This document shows, one piece after another, positions 1 to 11,738 of a stretch of DNA of 64,000 nt (its first letter is position 1; each line of letters opens with the position of its first letter). The notes beneath the pieces were generated by a model. That model saw nothing but the letters and a program-made list of their open reading frames with translations, made no database searches and was not told the origin of the DNA. A program made the translations under genes and the position numbers. The stretch covers positions 34,334,461 to 34,398,460 of the forward strand of contig OZ007574.1 in assembly GCA_963931925.1 (NCBI GenBank). The letters run 5' to 3'. Origin of the DNA: Onchidella celtica. Taxonomy: Eukaryota > Mollusca > Gastropoda > Systellommatophora > Onchidiidae.

Positions 1-1832
1 TTATACTTCTGACTCACTAGCAATCTAAGTACTAATTATATATATCTCAGATCTGGTCTGCCTACTATATATCAATCAATACACTAATATGGTCTCTGGC
101 GACAATGTCATCTCAGCCATTTGTGCCTAACGCTTATAATAATCGAGCCCGTCAATACAAACTGACGTAGTTAAGTCTAGAGATCTACTCTAGGATGGGC
201 TGGCAATGCCCAGCCTCATCCAGACAAATCAATCACAATTCACAGATGTGTATGCCATACATTCATACTAGTTGCAAGTCTATATATATCTGTATCTTGC
301 ATTCTTGGGTAGCACTCCTAGTATATGCGGCAATCCTGTCCTACTGGATAACTTATGTTCAGCTCCTCGTTCATGGTTGAGTCATCAATAGACAAACACT
401 TACGATTAGTCCCTGGTGGACACCAGGGAACGATGGACAATAGCGGTGGGCATATCTCATTCAGGCATATGGATTCATCTCAAATGTCTATAGTGGACTA
501 GACATGAGTCGTACAACGCTTTATGATTCTTCAGGCAGAATCGTGCCGACGCCTGCACAGATTGGAGTTTTCTGTATGGAGTGCAGGATATATGTCTGGG
601 CTGACTTTTATACTGTCTAGCCACCTGCAACTACCGTCCAAATCCCTAGATTTCATTGGTGCGGTCAGCTCCGAGCTGAGCTCGCAGTATAATTTATTCT
701 ATTGTATAAGTCGGTTACGGCCTTGCACTAATACAGACAAGGTCAATTTAAAATGACAAAACAACTACTGAAATCTTTAAACCCTCGTGCTTTCTACATT
801 TTATGCACGAATTTCTGAACGCGACTAAGCGTCTTAAACTATCTATCCTTATTCGCCCCTTCTCTTCCCTTCTAAGTGTTCATCAAAATCACGGGGTCGA
901 GAACGGCTCTGTCACTCCTAGCTATACATTTATTCTATCTCGCCCCACTTTCTTTCCATCTCTAAAACAAAAGTGTTTCAAACAAACTGTTCACGAGAAC
1001 AGCTCAAGGACAAATTACGCTGGTTAGAATTAACAAGTCGTGAAAATTTACTCACTGAACTCGTGACCTAGCACGGCATTTATGGACTTAATCTGTTCTT
1101 GACACTAAGCCCTGAACGGCACAGTTAGCTGCTGGCAGACAAGAAGTGCTCACCGTAATTTCCCACATTTTCTTTGTAAATCAGGAAAGACTCTATCATG
1201 CTAAGCTCGGTCAGACACAGCCAGCTTCTGCCATTATTTCTTGGGTGTGTATTTCCCTGGCAACAACTGGTTGTTGCGTTCCATGCTCCCCAACAGCATT
1301 AGGCTGAGGTCCCTGAAAAGCAAAAGATATCGGCTGTGGCGTTCCTGGCTTGGTATGAGCAAAAGTATAGAATTTGTGTTGCCTTCAATAGAATGACTTA
1401 TCATTTAAGCAAGACATAAAAATTGTGCATACATAAATATGTGAGATTGTTTAGTATTTCTGGTGCTCAAGGCCCATTTCATCCGGTAACATTTTATGTA
1501 AAATAAGCTTCCTTTGGAAAAAGACTGAGTAACTGATTGATTAATGTTAACTTCCTCAAAATCTCTTTGTAAAACCTCAGCCAAGGTTTTCAATGCTAGT
1601 AGACTTTCTTTTCAGTTCGTCCATGAAATGTGATAGATTTTGTACTTGCAATCTAAACATGGTTTAGAACTGGCAACCAAATTTCAGGGCAAAAGGGGTT
1701 GATCCAGTAAAATCAGTTAAGTCTGTTTGCCGGTTCCAAAAAAAAAAAAAAATAGCATTTTGAAAAAACCTGTGTTATTATTTCCAGGACCGCATGATAA
1801 ATTATCGTAAGTCGACTTTTAAAAAAAAAAAT
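1..1832. other. Left flank with no supported gene
   Basis: Only short open frames of about 60-77 codons occur here, with no recognisable domain, signal peptide or splice-site-bounded reading frame. Near 1796-1816 there is a short stretch resembling, in direct orientation, part of the repeat arm at 2388-2408. Otherwise I see nothing that supports a gene or element. Confidence 0.5.
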
Positions 1833-2580
1833 TGAGATATTTGGCATGCTTATAGACCTTGACAACCTGCAGGTTGTGTTATAATTGGGAATTAAGTTCT
1901 GAAAACCGCGGGTTAAATAACGCTTTTTAAAAAGATTTTAACTATTAAATCTGATAAAGGAAGTTAATTAAGTATTTAGCTTCATTTGAAGAATTTGTAA
2001 AAACTGAGTTGCGAAAGTCTACCGTGCGGTTCTCGATTTGTGCCATTTGGCAAATGTGGTTTTTTATTGTGCGGGGAATTTTTCTTGTTTAGTTCCAGGG
2101 TCATGAATAGGGTAAGGGTCTAGTATGAGGTTTAGTTAATTGGCCAAAAAAACATTTTCGGAAACTGCCCACAAGTCAGTAACAAATACCCTATAATGAA
2201 TGTTCTGGTTACCAAAAAGCCTCTACCCAATACCAAACCTGGGGATCTTAACTTAAAAACAGATTTGACATCAAGGGTATGGTTATTGTGTGCCGTGCAG
2301 TTTTTGTCACTTTGAAGTCTCATTAGGTTTCACTGGGAGCGACCTATTCTCTTTGACTTCCCCAAATCTTTATTTCGAGGGCTGCTTGATAAATTATCGC
2401 AACTCGAATTTTACAATTTTTCGAGGGAGTTAAAAAAAAACCAAAAAAAACACTTTCTTTATCAGACTTAATAATAAATACTGTAACAAACAAACAAAAA
2501 ACAACGTTATTTGACCCTTAGTTTTCAGAAGTTACCTCCAACCCGCGGGCTGTGAAGGGCTGCAAGCATACCAATGTCTC
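1833..2580. repeat. Large diverged inverted repeat upstream of the secreted repeat-protein gene
   Basis: The arm at about 1833-2017 resembles the reverse complement of about 2395-2580. Shared landmarks in order are GAGAYATTTGGYATGCTT-like sequence, a CCCGCGGGTT-like block followed by (A)AATAACG, an AARTCTGATAAAG block and AATTTGTAAAA..GAGTTGCGA. A further short piece of the same sequence lies in direct orientation at 1796-1816. The arms are diverged with several indels, so this looks like an old foldback or two inverted copies of one repeat. It ends about 115 bp before the proposed start codon of the next gene and could lie within its promoter. Confidence 0.55.
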
Positions 2581-2694
2581 GGTTACAAAAAAAAAAGAAA
2601 AGTTCAACACACGATCCTTTACGTTGAGGCTCTCGATTTGTGGCATAAATATATTGTGCCGTTTGTTATCATCGTAGTGGCCGCGGCTGTGCTA

Positions 2695-2757
2695 ATGTCA
2701 CGATCGTTATTATTTTTATTATTGTACCTGGCATGGCTGGTTTCATTACAAGGAAAG
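2695..2757 (+). other. Exon 1 of the repeat-protein gene: signal peptide
   Basis: The 21 codons run from ATG to AAG|GT. The basic Arg near the start, the run of Leu residues and the end in VSLQG|K fit a secretory signal peptide. An in-frame TTG/GTG-rich hydrophobic stretch continues upstream to about 2638 but has no ATG, so the ATG at 2695 is the natural start. Confidence 0.55.
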
Positions 2758-5700
2758 GTGATAACAGTTGATTTCTGTCTTTTTTTTTTTTTTTCTCTTT
2801 TTCAGAGAAAAATATGCATACCCGTATTGACGTGCGGAGCTCAACAAAAGGCCTGTCGTGATGTATGCAAATCACTTTGTGACTTGCAAGATCAGCTCAA
2901 AGAGGTGATAGGAAGAATATTTCCCGGTGCAGCTGGAGGAGCCCAGAAGGAAAACCCTGGTTTTCTCTCCGGCGGTGGGGACAAAAGTGGAAACGATAAT
3001 GGCTTTCTTCTTTCGGCCGGCGCCGGCGGTTCACGGAAAGGAGCCTCCGGCGGTTTTATATCTGCGGGTGGCAAAGCACCAGGTGGTGGAGCATCAGTTA
3101 GCACTGGCGGACAACCTGCTGGGAAATTTCTAGGCGGCCTATTATCGGGAGGAGGAGCGGGAGAGGCAGCTAAGCCTTCTGGACAGGCTGGAGGATCTGC
3201 AGGCCCGGGTATTGGTAATGAAAGTGGGGAAGCTGTATAGAAAACCACTAGTCAGAGGAAGGCAGGCTTGCCGGACCTTGGAAATCTGTCACAGTGACTC
3301 TAGCTAATACAGAGTATTCATAGCTGCAGTCGGTATTAAATGAGGACGAGCTGGCCTAGTATCTTTTAATGAACATTAGCTTCGGGAGTTTCAGAAGGCG
3401 AAAATGATTTGGAATCTCAGATTGTAGTTTGAATCTGCCCATACTACCTTTGTTAGAATGATTAATCAATGTAAATTTCCATAGGAAATCTGGATATATC
3501 TCTATCTTTTGGCCTTTCGTAAACTTTATAACTATGTTTGAAGAATTAAAACTGACTTACTCATTCATTTCTCCAAGAAGTTTTAATTGAATTAATTTCG
3601 TTTTCACATTATATCCCAGCTTGTACCCATTATCTTTCTCTCCCATCTTCCTCACACACCATCTCAAGTTACTGTGATGCGATCGGCTACATTATTGCAT
3701 GAGATCTTTGTGTCTCGGCGGGCTCACCCTAAGGGTATAGGGCCCGTACAATACTGCACCCACAAGCTTTCTTAGTTTATCAGGTCCTGAAAGTAATCGA
3801 AACAACAGCAACAACAAAGTGCCAAAGTTCACATTGCTGTTCTTTACAATTCAGACTCAATTTTGTCTATATGGAGCCGGAATGTGAACGTGTAAGAACC
3901 TAAAACTTCATAATTACGTGACCAAAAATAATGAAATTCAATGCTCAGCCTTAATTTTTGACAACAAGTTACGTGGACAAATCTTTTTGGACAAAAATCA
4001 GTCTTAATATTATTTGTTTACGACGCTTTTTGAGCCGCCAAAAAAAAGGGGGGGGGAGGGGGTGGCCATTTTCGCAAGTAAAGTCGAGAAGTATGATAGG
4101 AAATTTCGTTCTTGGTCTCTCACTGCTGGCCGAACATCAACAGCACATAAAATATTACACCTCTGTGTTCTCCAAGTTAACGGGCTAAGTAGTATCAACT
4201 ACATGTTTTTCATTAGATGACACTGAATACCTTCAGTAGAACATTTGGAGTTTTAGTTTAGCCCCAATAAACAGATTCGTCTTTCATGAGCGCAGGATTT
4301 GAATGACATGATTCCATAATTTTCTGGTCTCTGAATTATGCACTAAACATTTCACGCAGCAGCATGATGAACGTATTCGGGCGATGCATCCAGAGTTACA
4401 AGTGATACGTCAGCCAAACCAATACCCCAAAAACTTTACATTTAAAACTATCTACTGTCACTTAAAATACCAAGTTACTTCCAATATGAATGTTGCCAAT
4501 GTGAGCTACTGAATGAGAAATACTTAATATTCTTCTCAGACTGACACACAACACCACTCATTCAGTTTACTCATATTTCTCGGAATTATTACAGACCACC
4601 AAAATTTGATGATCTCGGTAGCAAAGGTGAAAGATACCAATTAATGGAAGGTAATAGATGATATCACAATAGGTATAAAATGCATTCAGGAGATTCTGGA
4701 TGAAATCGGAACTACTAGAACGGTGCTGAACAAGTACTGAAATGTCAACTCTCGAAGAATAGTTGACATTTTTTTTAAAATCCTGACAGATATAACATTA
4801 ATACACATGCATTTACACATTGTAATGGGGGGAGGTGGGGGGATAAGTTAGTATTAATTGCAAATAATCATATGCGAAGTTTATACGATACAAAGTAAAC
4901 GTTTTTATTTCCAAAATCTGTCAGCACACACCAGCATGTCTAAACTAAATAGATAATATTGAAAATAAGGTTAGAAATGAATGGGTAAGCAGTATTTTAA
5001 TAACTAATTTTTTAAGTTTATTTAGAAAAACAAAGGTATTATGGACAAATTCAATTTCCATTTTTTGGAAAATCATTATGGGATATTTAATTTTGTTACC
5101 CTAAAAGTCCAGTTTTAAACGACACTGCAGTACAAATGGTCACAGTCAATATACAGTTCTAAAGGAAGGCATAGCCTTATCATTAAAAGACTTCTACAAA
5201 AATCAAGATCAAATTTCAGTGCAAGGGCTGAATATAATATCTAGCGGAAACCTGCAATGCTGACGGGTCCAAAACGCCGGTGCACCGAACATCATCGATT
5301 GCCTCCCTTACAGAGTACTTAGCCTGCATGCACAATGCATTTCCCATAATACTAAGTATTGTCGTTAAGTAACAATTAACTGTCTTAATAGATAAGTAAA
5401 ACTGTGTTGCATTTATTAATTTTCAGATCAAGGACTAAATTTGCTATGTCACGTTAAATGATGAGGAAAAGGCATGTACATGAAATACGGATACAAAACA
5501 ACAACAAAAATAACAAAAGAGTTATAACTGGCACGAAGCGAAAACAGCAAAAAACACTAACCAACATAAACTCCAAAAGTAAAAAACAAAACAAAACACG
5601 AAACCGAAGAACGAAGAACCGAATGGATCAACAGAAGATCACAAATTCTTGATGTCAGGTAATATTAGACCGTTTTCCATGTGTATTTTTACTATAGGTA

Positions 5701-8700
5701 TCACGCTCGCGATATATCATTAGCATTATGAATGTAAGAAACGAATTATATCAGCCTTAAGGCCGCTCTCCATGCAGGGTATTTTTGTACGGACTAATTT
5801 CTGCGTTTTGCAGAAGTCGTGCGGTACTTTTCACTTCTATGGTGCGTTTTTCCATGGAAAATGCCAACTATGGCATAATAGGAGTGCTTATATTAAAACT
5901 AAGCAGGTCTTCTGCACTTCCGGAATCGGTCCGTAGTAGTATGTAAAACGCATGAAAATTACGAACCATTGGAATGGGGCTTTTAGACACCGATGGTTTT
6001 TTCTGTCCGGCAAAAGAGCATTATAATGTAGAAAAACGGACCATGGGAATGACAAGTACGCACGGCTTCTGCAAAACGTATGTGTGAAAGAAAACACGCA
6101 GGCCTACCCTACCTAAAAAATACGCTTCATGGAAAGCGGCCATTAGGCTAATGTAATTATTCATTTCTTACGTCTATTTTACTAGTGATATTATATCTCG
6201 AGTGTGATACCTATAGTAACGCAGTTTGTAATATGTAAATTAAGCCATAATTACGGTTCTGTTCCAGAGCAAGGCGCGGGACAGCAACCGTCTAACAGTC
6301 AAAGCGGAAGAGATGAGGGGTTTTGGGGATCGCTTTTATCAAGCATAACCAAAACGATTTCAGACATTTGGGATTGCTTGACTGGAAGACAAAAAACAGA
6401 TAAGAATACTGAACCAGGTACAGGAAAACAAGTAGATAGCACTGGAAATGATAAAAAATTTATTTTCGGTGGAAAACAAGAGGGATTCTTCCTGAACAGA
6501 GGTGGAAAATCAGACACTACTAAACAGCCAGCTACAGATAAACAGCCTACACGGAAAGAAAATGACGAAAGTGCTGGATTCTTGACATTTGGTGGTTTAT
6601 TTAATGCTGACAAGGAAACTGACAATATTACACAGCCTGAAAATGGTATTAATCCTGGGTTCTTGTCACTTGGTGGTTTATTGAATGCTGACAGAGAAAC
6701 AGATAATACCACACGGCCTGAAAATGGTATAAATCCTGGGTTCTTGTCACTGGGTGGTTTATTGAACCCTGATCGAGAAACAGATAATACCACACAGCCT
6801 GAAAATGATATAAATCCTGGATTCTTGTCATTGGGTGGTTTATTGAATGCTGACAGAGAAACAGGTAATACCACACAGCCTGAAAATGATATAAATCCTG
6901 GATTCTTGTCATTGGGTGGTTTATTGAATGCTGACAGAGAAACAGATAATACCACACGGCCTGAAAATGGCGTAAATCCTGGATTCTTGTCATTGGGTGG
7001 TTTATTCAATGCTGACAGAGAAACGGATAATACCACACGGCCTGAAAATGGTGTAAATCCTGGATTCTTGTCATTGGGTGGTTTATTGAACCCTGATCGA
7101 AGAACAGATAATACTACACAGTCTGAAAATGGTATAAATCCTGGATTTTTGTCACTGGGTGGTTTATTGAATACTGATTTAGAAACAGATACAACAACAC
7201 AACATAAAAATGACAAAAGTTCTGGGTTTTTGACATTTGGAAGTGTATCCAAGGCCGACACGGAAGTAGACAATGGTACTAAGTCTAAAAGTGACGAAAA
7301 TTCTGGATTCTTGAAAATTACTCAAGATGGGTTTTTATTAGGAGGTGAAGAAAACGACAGTGCTACTCGGTCCGGTTTATCGAACACCGACAGTGAAACT
7401 GGTAATGCTACACAGCTTCAAGAGAAATCTGAATCAGAATTGTCAAAAGTCGCCAGTGGTGGATTTTTGAAGGATGCTAGTGGAGCAGTCAGCAGTTCGC
7501 AACGTGGAAATGGTGGCAATTCTGGTCTTTTAAACTCCGTAGCTGGTGGATTTTTGAAAGATCAAAAAACAACTGACAAAGCAACAGAGCCAGAGACAAA
7601 AGAAAAGACTGGATTCTTGAAAACTCCCAGCAGTGAAAGTGCCGGAGAAACAGCAAGTTCTACTGAGCCGGAAAAAGAGACAAAACCTGGACTATTACAA
7701 TCTCAAACTGATGGACTTTTAAATGGCCGATTTTTAAGTGGCAAGGCAACAGGGCCGGAGACGAAACAAAAATCTGTTATCTTGAAAAACCCCAGTAGCC
7801 AAACTGTTAACAAAGCAGGGGCTACAGCTAGTTCTACTGAGCCTGAAAAGGAAACAAAACCTGGACTGTTACATTCTCTAATAAGTGGACTTTTAAAAGG
7901 CTCCCTAACCAGTGGCAAAGCAACAGAGCCAGAGACGAAACAAATATCTGAAATGTTGAAAACTCCCAGTAATGAAACTGTTAACAATGCCGGAGAAGGG
8001 GCTAGTTCCACCCAGCCTGAAAAGGGGACAAATTCTGGACTATTACATTCTTTAACTGGTGGGTTTTTGAAAGACCACCAAATAACTGACAAGACAACAG
8101 AGCCAGTGACAAAAATAAAATCTGGAGTACTGAAAACTCCCAGTGACATTGGGGAAGAGACGGCTAGCTCTACTCAGCATGAAAAGGAGGTAAACTCTGG
8201 ACTACTGCACTCTCTAACTAGTGGACTTTTAAAAGCTCCCCTAACAAGTGGCCAATCAACAGAGCCAGAGATGAAACAAAAATCTGAAGTCTTGAAAACT
8301 CCCGATAGTGAAATTGTTAACAAGGAAGGAGAAACAGCTAGTTCTACTCAGCATGAAAAGAAGACAAAACCTGGACTGTTACATTCTCTAACTAGTGGAC
8401 TTTTAAATGGCCGCTTAATAAGTGGCAAAGCAACAGAGCCAGAACCGAAAACAACATCTGGAGTCTTGAAAACTCCCAGTAGTGAAAGTGTTACTGGAGA
8501 AACAGCTATTTCCACTGAGCCTGAAAAGGGAACAAAATCTGGACTATTACACTCTCTAACTAACGGAGTTTTAACTGACTTCGTAACAAATGGCAAAGGA
8601 ACAGAGCCGGAGGCTGAGGAAAAATCTGGATTATTGAAAACGCCCAGCAGTGAAACACTTAATGAAGCAGGTAAAAAAGCTAGTCCTGCTGAGACTGAAA

Positions 8701-10616
8701 AGGAGACAAAACCTGGATTTTTACACTCTCTAACCGGTGGATTTTTGAAAGACCACCAAACAAATGACAAAGCAACAGAGCCTAACTCTGAAGGAAAATC
8801 TGGATTCTTGAAAACTCCCAGTAGTGAAACTGTTAGCAAGGCCGATGAAGGAGTCATCTCTACGGAAACTGAAAAGAAGACAAACTCTGGTCTCTTAATC
8901 TCTACAGCTGGTGCTCCTTTGAGCAGCCACCAAACAATTCACGAAGAAACAGAGCAAGAACAGAAAACAAAATCTGAAATCTTGAAAAACCCCAGTAGTG
9001 AAACTGTTAACAAGGCAGGTAAAACAGCTAGCTCTGGACAACTTGAAAAGGAGACAAAACCTGGATTTTTACACTCTCTAACTAGTGGGCTTGGCCACCT
9101 TTTACGTGGCAAACCAACAGAGCCGGTGGCGAACGAAACAACTGGATTCTTGAAAACTTTCAGTGGTAAAACTATTGCCGGGGAAACAGCTAGTTCTACT
9201 GAGCCTGAAAAGAAGACAAACTCTGGTCTCTTAAGCTCCACAACTGGTGCTCTTTTGAACGGCCATCAAACAACTGATAAAGAAGCAGTGCCGGAATCGA
9301 AAACGAAATCTGAAATCTTGAAAACTCTCAGTGGTGAAACTGTTAACAAGGCCGGTGAAACGACTAGTTCTGGGCAGCCAGAAAAGAAGACAAACTCTGG
9401 TTCCTTAAGCTCCACAGCTGGTGTTCTTTTGAATGGTCACCAAACAAATACCAACGAAACAGAGCCAGAACCGAAAACAAACTCTGAGATCTTGAAAACT
9501 CCAAGTGGTGAAACTGTTAACATGGCAGGAGAAACAACTAGCTCTGGGCAGCCTGAAGATGAGACAAAACCTGGATTTTTACACTCTCCAACTAGTGGAC
9601 TTGGCCACCTTTTACGTGGCAAAGCAACAGAGCCAGAGGCGAAAGAAAAATCTGGATTCTTGAAAACTTCCAGTAGTGAAAGTGTTGCCGAAGAAACAGC
9701 TAGTTCTACTGAGCCTGAAAAGAAAACAAATTCTGGTCTCTTAAGCTCCACAACTTCTGCTCTTTTCAAGGGCCCTCAAACAATTGAGAAAGAAACAGAA
9801 CCGGAACCGAAAACACAATCTGGAATCTTGAAAACACCAAGTAGTGAAACTGTTAACATGGCAGGAGAAACAACTAGCTCTGGGCAGCCTGAAAAGGAGA
9901 CAAAACCTGGATTTTTACACTCTCTAACTAGTGGACTTGGCCACCTTTTACGTGGCAAAGCAACAGAGCCAGAGGAGACAGAAAAATCTGGATTCTTGAA
10001 AACTTCCAGTAGTGAAAGTGTTGCCGGAGAAACAGCCAGTTCTACTGAGCCTGAAAAGAAAACAAATTCTGGTCTCTTAAGCTCCACAACTTCTGCTCTT
10101 TTCAAGGGCCCTCAAACAATTGAGAAAGAAACAGAACCGGAACCGAAAACACAATCTGGAATCTTGAAAACTCCAAGTAGTGAAACTGTTAACATGGCAG
10201 GAGAAACAACTAGCTCTGGGCAGCCTGAAAAGGAGACAAAACCTGGATTTTTACACTCTCTAACTAGTGGACTTGACCACCTTTTAAATGACAAAGCAAC
10301 AGAGCCAGGGGCGAAAGAAAAAACAGGATTCTTGAAAACTTCCAGCAATGAAAGTGTTGCCGGAGAAACAGCAATTTCCATAGGGCTTGAAAAAGAGACA
10401 AAACCTGGACAGTTACAATCTCAAACCGGTGGACTTTTAAATGGCCGCTTTTTAAGTGGCACAGCTACAAATCCAGAGACGAAAGAAAAATCTGGATTCT
10501 TGAAAACTCCCAGTAGTGAAACTGTTAACACAGCAGGACAAACTTCCAGTTCTACACAACCTGAAAAGGAGACAAAACCTGGACTATTGCACTCGGTAAT
10601 TGGTGGACTTTTCTAG
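2695..10616 (+). CDS. Secreted tandem-repeat protein, family unrecognised (three-exon model)
   Basis: Model: exon 1 2695-2757, exon 2 2806-3214, exon 3 6268-10616, about 1606 residues. Exon 1 encodes 21 residues starting MSRSLLFLLLYLAWL, a typical signal peptide. It ends AAG|GTGATA; the 48-bp intron ends in a long T tract and CAG. Exon 2 has five early cysteines (CGAQQKACRDVCKSLC region) and then a Gly-rich part with GFLSGGG, GFLLSAG and GFISAGG. A donor inside ATT G|GTAATG (3214) joins in phase to AG|AG-CAA at 6268. Exon 3 encodes IWDCLTGRQ and then about 1400 residues of tandem repeats with the core NPGFLSLGGLL, the same core as in exon 2, which supports one gene. The composition is Ser/Thr/Glu/Lys/Gly-rich and probably disordered. 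An extracellular, matrix-like or adhesive role is inference only. Alternatives: exon 2 could read on to its own TAG at 3238-3240 and be a separate small gene, or the short intron could be retained, since it is open in frame. Confidence 0.6.
3215..5689. other. Proposed intron 2 of the repeat-protein gene, first part
   Basis: If the exon 2-3 junction is right, the intron spans 3215-6267. This first 2.5 kb is AT-rich with no recognisable coding sequence. A reading frame at 5458-5652 is Asn/Lys/Arg-rich because of A-rich sequence and is not credible. Poly-G-like tracts lie near 4046-4063 and 4828-4842. The foldback element at 5690-6218 occupies the end of the intron. Confidence 0.4.
5690..6218. 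mobile_element. Foldback/MITE-like element with ~145-bp terminal inverted repeats
   Basis: The outer ends are TACTATAGGTATCAC (5690-5704) and GTGATACCTATAGTA (6204-6218). The arms keep pairing inwards through GTAAGAAA.GAAT, the GGCCGCT.TCCATG block (about 5761-5772 against 6129-6140) and CTTCTGCAAAACG (about 5805-5817 against 6064-6080). The arms are therefore roughly 145 bp around a ~220-bp centre with no coding capacity. TA at both ends may be a TA target duplication, as in Tc1/mariner-type elements, but TA is also inside the palindrome, so this is weak. It ends 48 bp before the acceptor of the giant repeat exon. Confidence 0.8.
6268..10616 (+). other. Giant repeat exon (exon 3) of the secreted repeat protein
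   Basis: The exon has 1448 uninterrupted sense codons. Block A (about 6575-7300) has nine units spaced exactly 81 bp apart (27 residues), with GFLSLGGLLNADRETDNTTQ as core. Block B (about 7540-10616) has longer units of about 55-58 residues containing ETKPGLLHSLTSGLL, KATEPETK and LKTPSSETVN. Within block B, three segments near 9560, 9900 and 10235 are almost identical and about 336-340 bp apart, which points to recent unequal crossing-over or conversion. All length changes keep the frame, and third-position variation is frequent between units. Both favour a translated exon over a neutral satellite. Confidence 0.7.
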
Positions 10617-11395
10617 GATCAAGGGGCAAAGCAACAGAGCCAGAGACGAAACATAAATCTGAAATCTTGAAACCTCCTAGTAGTGGAACTGTTAACATGG
10701 CCTGAGAAGGTGCTAGTTCTACGCAGCCTAAAAAGGTGTCAAATTGTGGACCGTTACAAACGTTAACAACAACAACCAAAAAAAAAAAAAAAACCAACAA
10801 GTGGTGCCAGAGACGAAATAAATATCTGAAATCTTGGAAAATCTCATCGGTGAAACTGTCAACAACGCCGGCGAAAGAGTTAGTTCTACGTAGCCTGAAA
10901 AGAAGGCTAATTCTGATCTCTTAAGATGCACAATTGGTGCTCTTTTGCATGGCCATCAAACAACTGCCGAAGAAACAGAACCAGAACCGAGAATAAAATC
11001 TGGAATCTTGAAAACTTCGAGCAGTGAAATTTTAAATTAGGGAGAAGAAGGGGCAAGTTCTAATTTAGCCTAAAAAAAGAGAGACAAATTCTGAGACAGA
11101 CAAGAGACACTCTTTTTAACTGGTGGCTTTTTGAAAGACCACCAAATGACTGACAAAGCACCAGAGACAGTGACGGAAGTAAAATCTGGATCTTTGAAAA
11201 CTCCCAGTGACATTGGGGAAGAAAAAAACTCGTCCTGCTGTGTCTGAAATGGAGACAAATTCTGGACTGTTACACTCTCTAAATGGTGGACTTTTAAACG
11301 CCCCTTTAACAAGCGGTAAAGCAACAAAATCAGAAACGAAAGAAATGTCTGGAAACTTTAAAACTCCCATTAGCATGTTTGAGTTTGAGTTTTAA
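10617..11395 (+). pseudogene. Decayed continuation of the block B repeats
   Basis: Right after the TAG at 10614-10616 the same repeat text continues (GGCAAAGCAACAGAGCCAGA at 10624-10643, then AAATCTGAAATCTTGAAA, GGTGGACTTTTAAA and similar) but in shifted frames, with stops (e.g. TGA in ATGGCCTGAGAAG) and an A-rich insertion near 10778-10795. It reads as former coding repeats cut off by a nonsense or frameshift mutation, now probably 3' UTR. The last recognisable unit ends near 11370. Confidence 0.7.
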
Positions 11396-11732
11396 TTTGG
11401 ATCAAGAACTTCCACAAGATGACGGCTGTAATGCCAGAAAGAAGCAAGACAATAGACAGAATATAGCAAGGATGTTAGGACAAAAGGAGATCCTACCAGA
11501 AGCCCCCAACAAACCCCGGAAATGTGATGTTAAAGGTTTACTGAAGATTACTGAAATTAATGATTTTTTTTTTTTCGAACTGTTATCGTATTCACAAACG
11601 AACATTGACACAAAAACCACATTGCTTTGTACAAAAATAGTAAATTGCTTATTACATGTTCGTTTCATCATGCCACCTCCTGATACATGTAGCTTATTTG
11701 CTTCCTTATCATGTCAATACAATTTGCATACA

Positions 11733-11738
11733 AATAAA
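11733..11738 (+). terminator. Candidate poly(A) signal of the repeat-protein gene
   Basis: AATAAA lies in CAAATAAAATG. It is the first canonical hexamer in a plausible position after the decayed repeat tail. The assignment is positional only. Confidence 0.35.

Noticed and set aside
5458-5652. 64-codon Lys/Asn/Arg-rich frame
   Set aside because: Composition follows A-rich DNA; there is no conserved feature and it falls in a proposed intron.
6299-7273. 324-codon minus-strand frame and several further minus frames across 6.3-10.4 kb
   Set aside because: These are shadows of the plus-strand repeat exon, with the same 81-bp and longer periods. No signal peptide, splice context or domain supports them.
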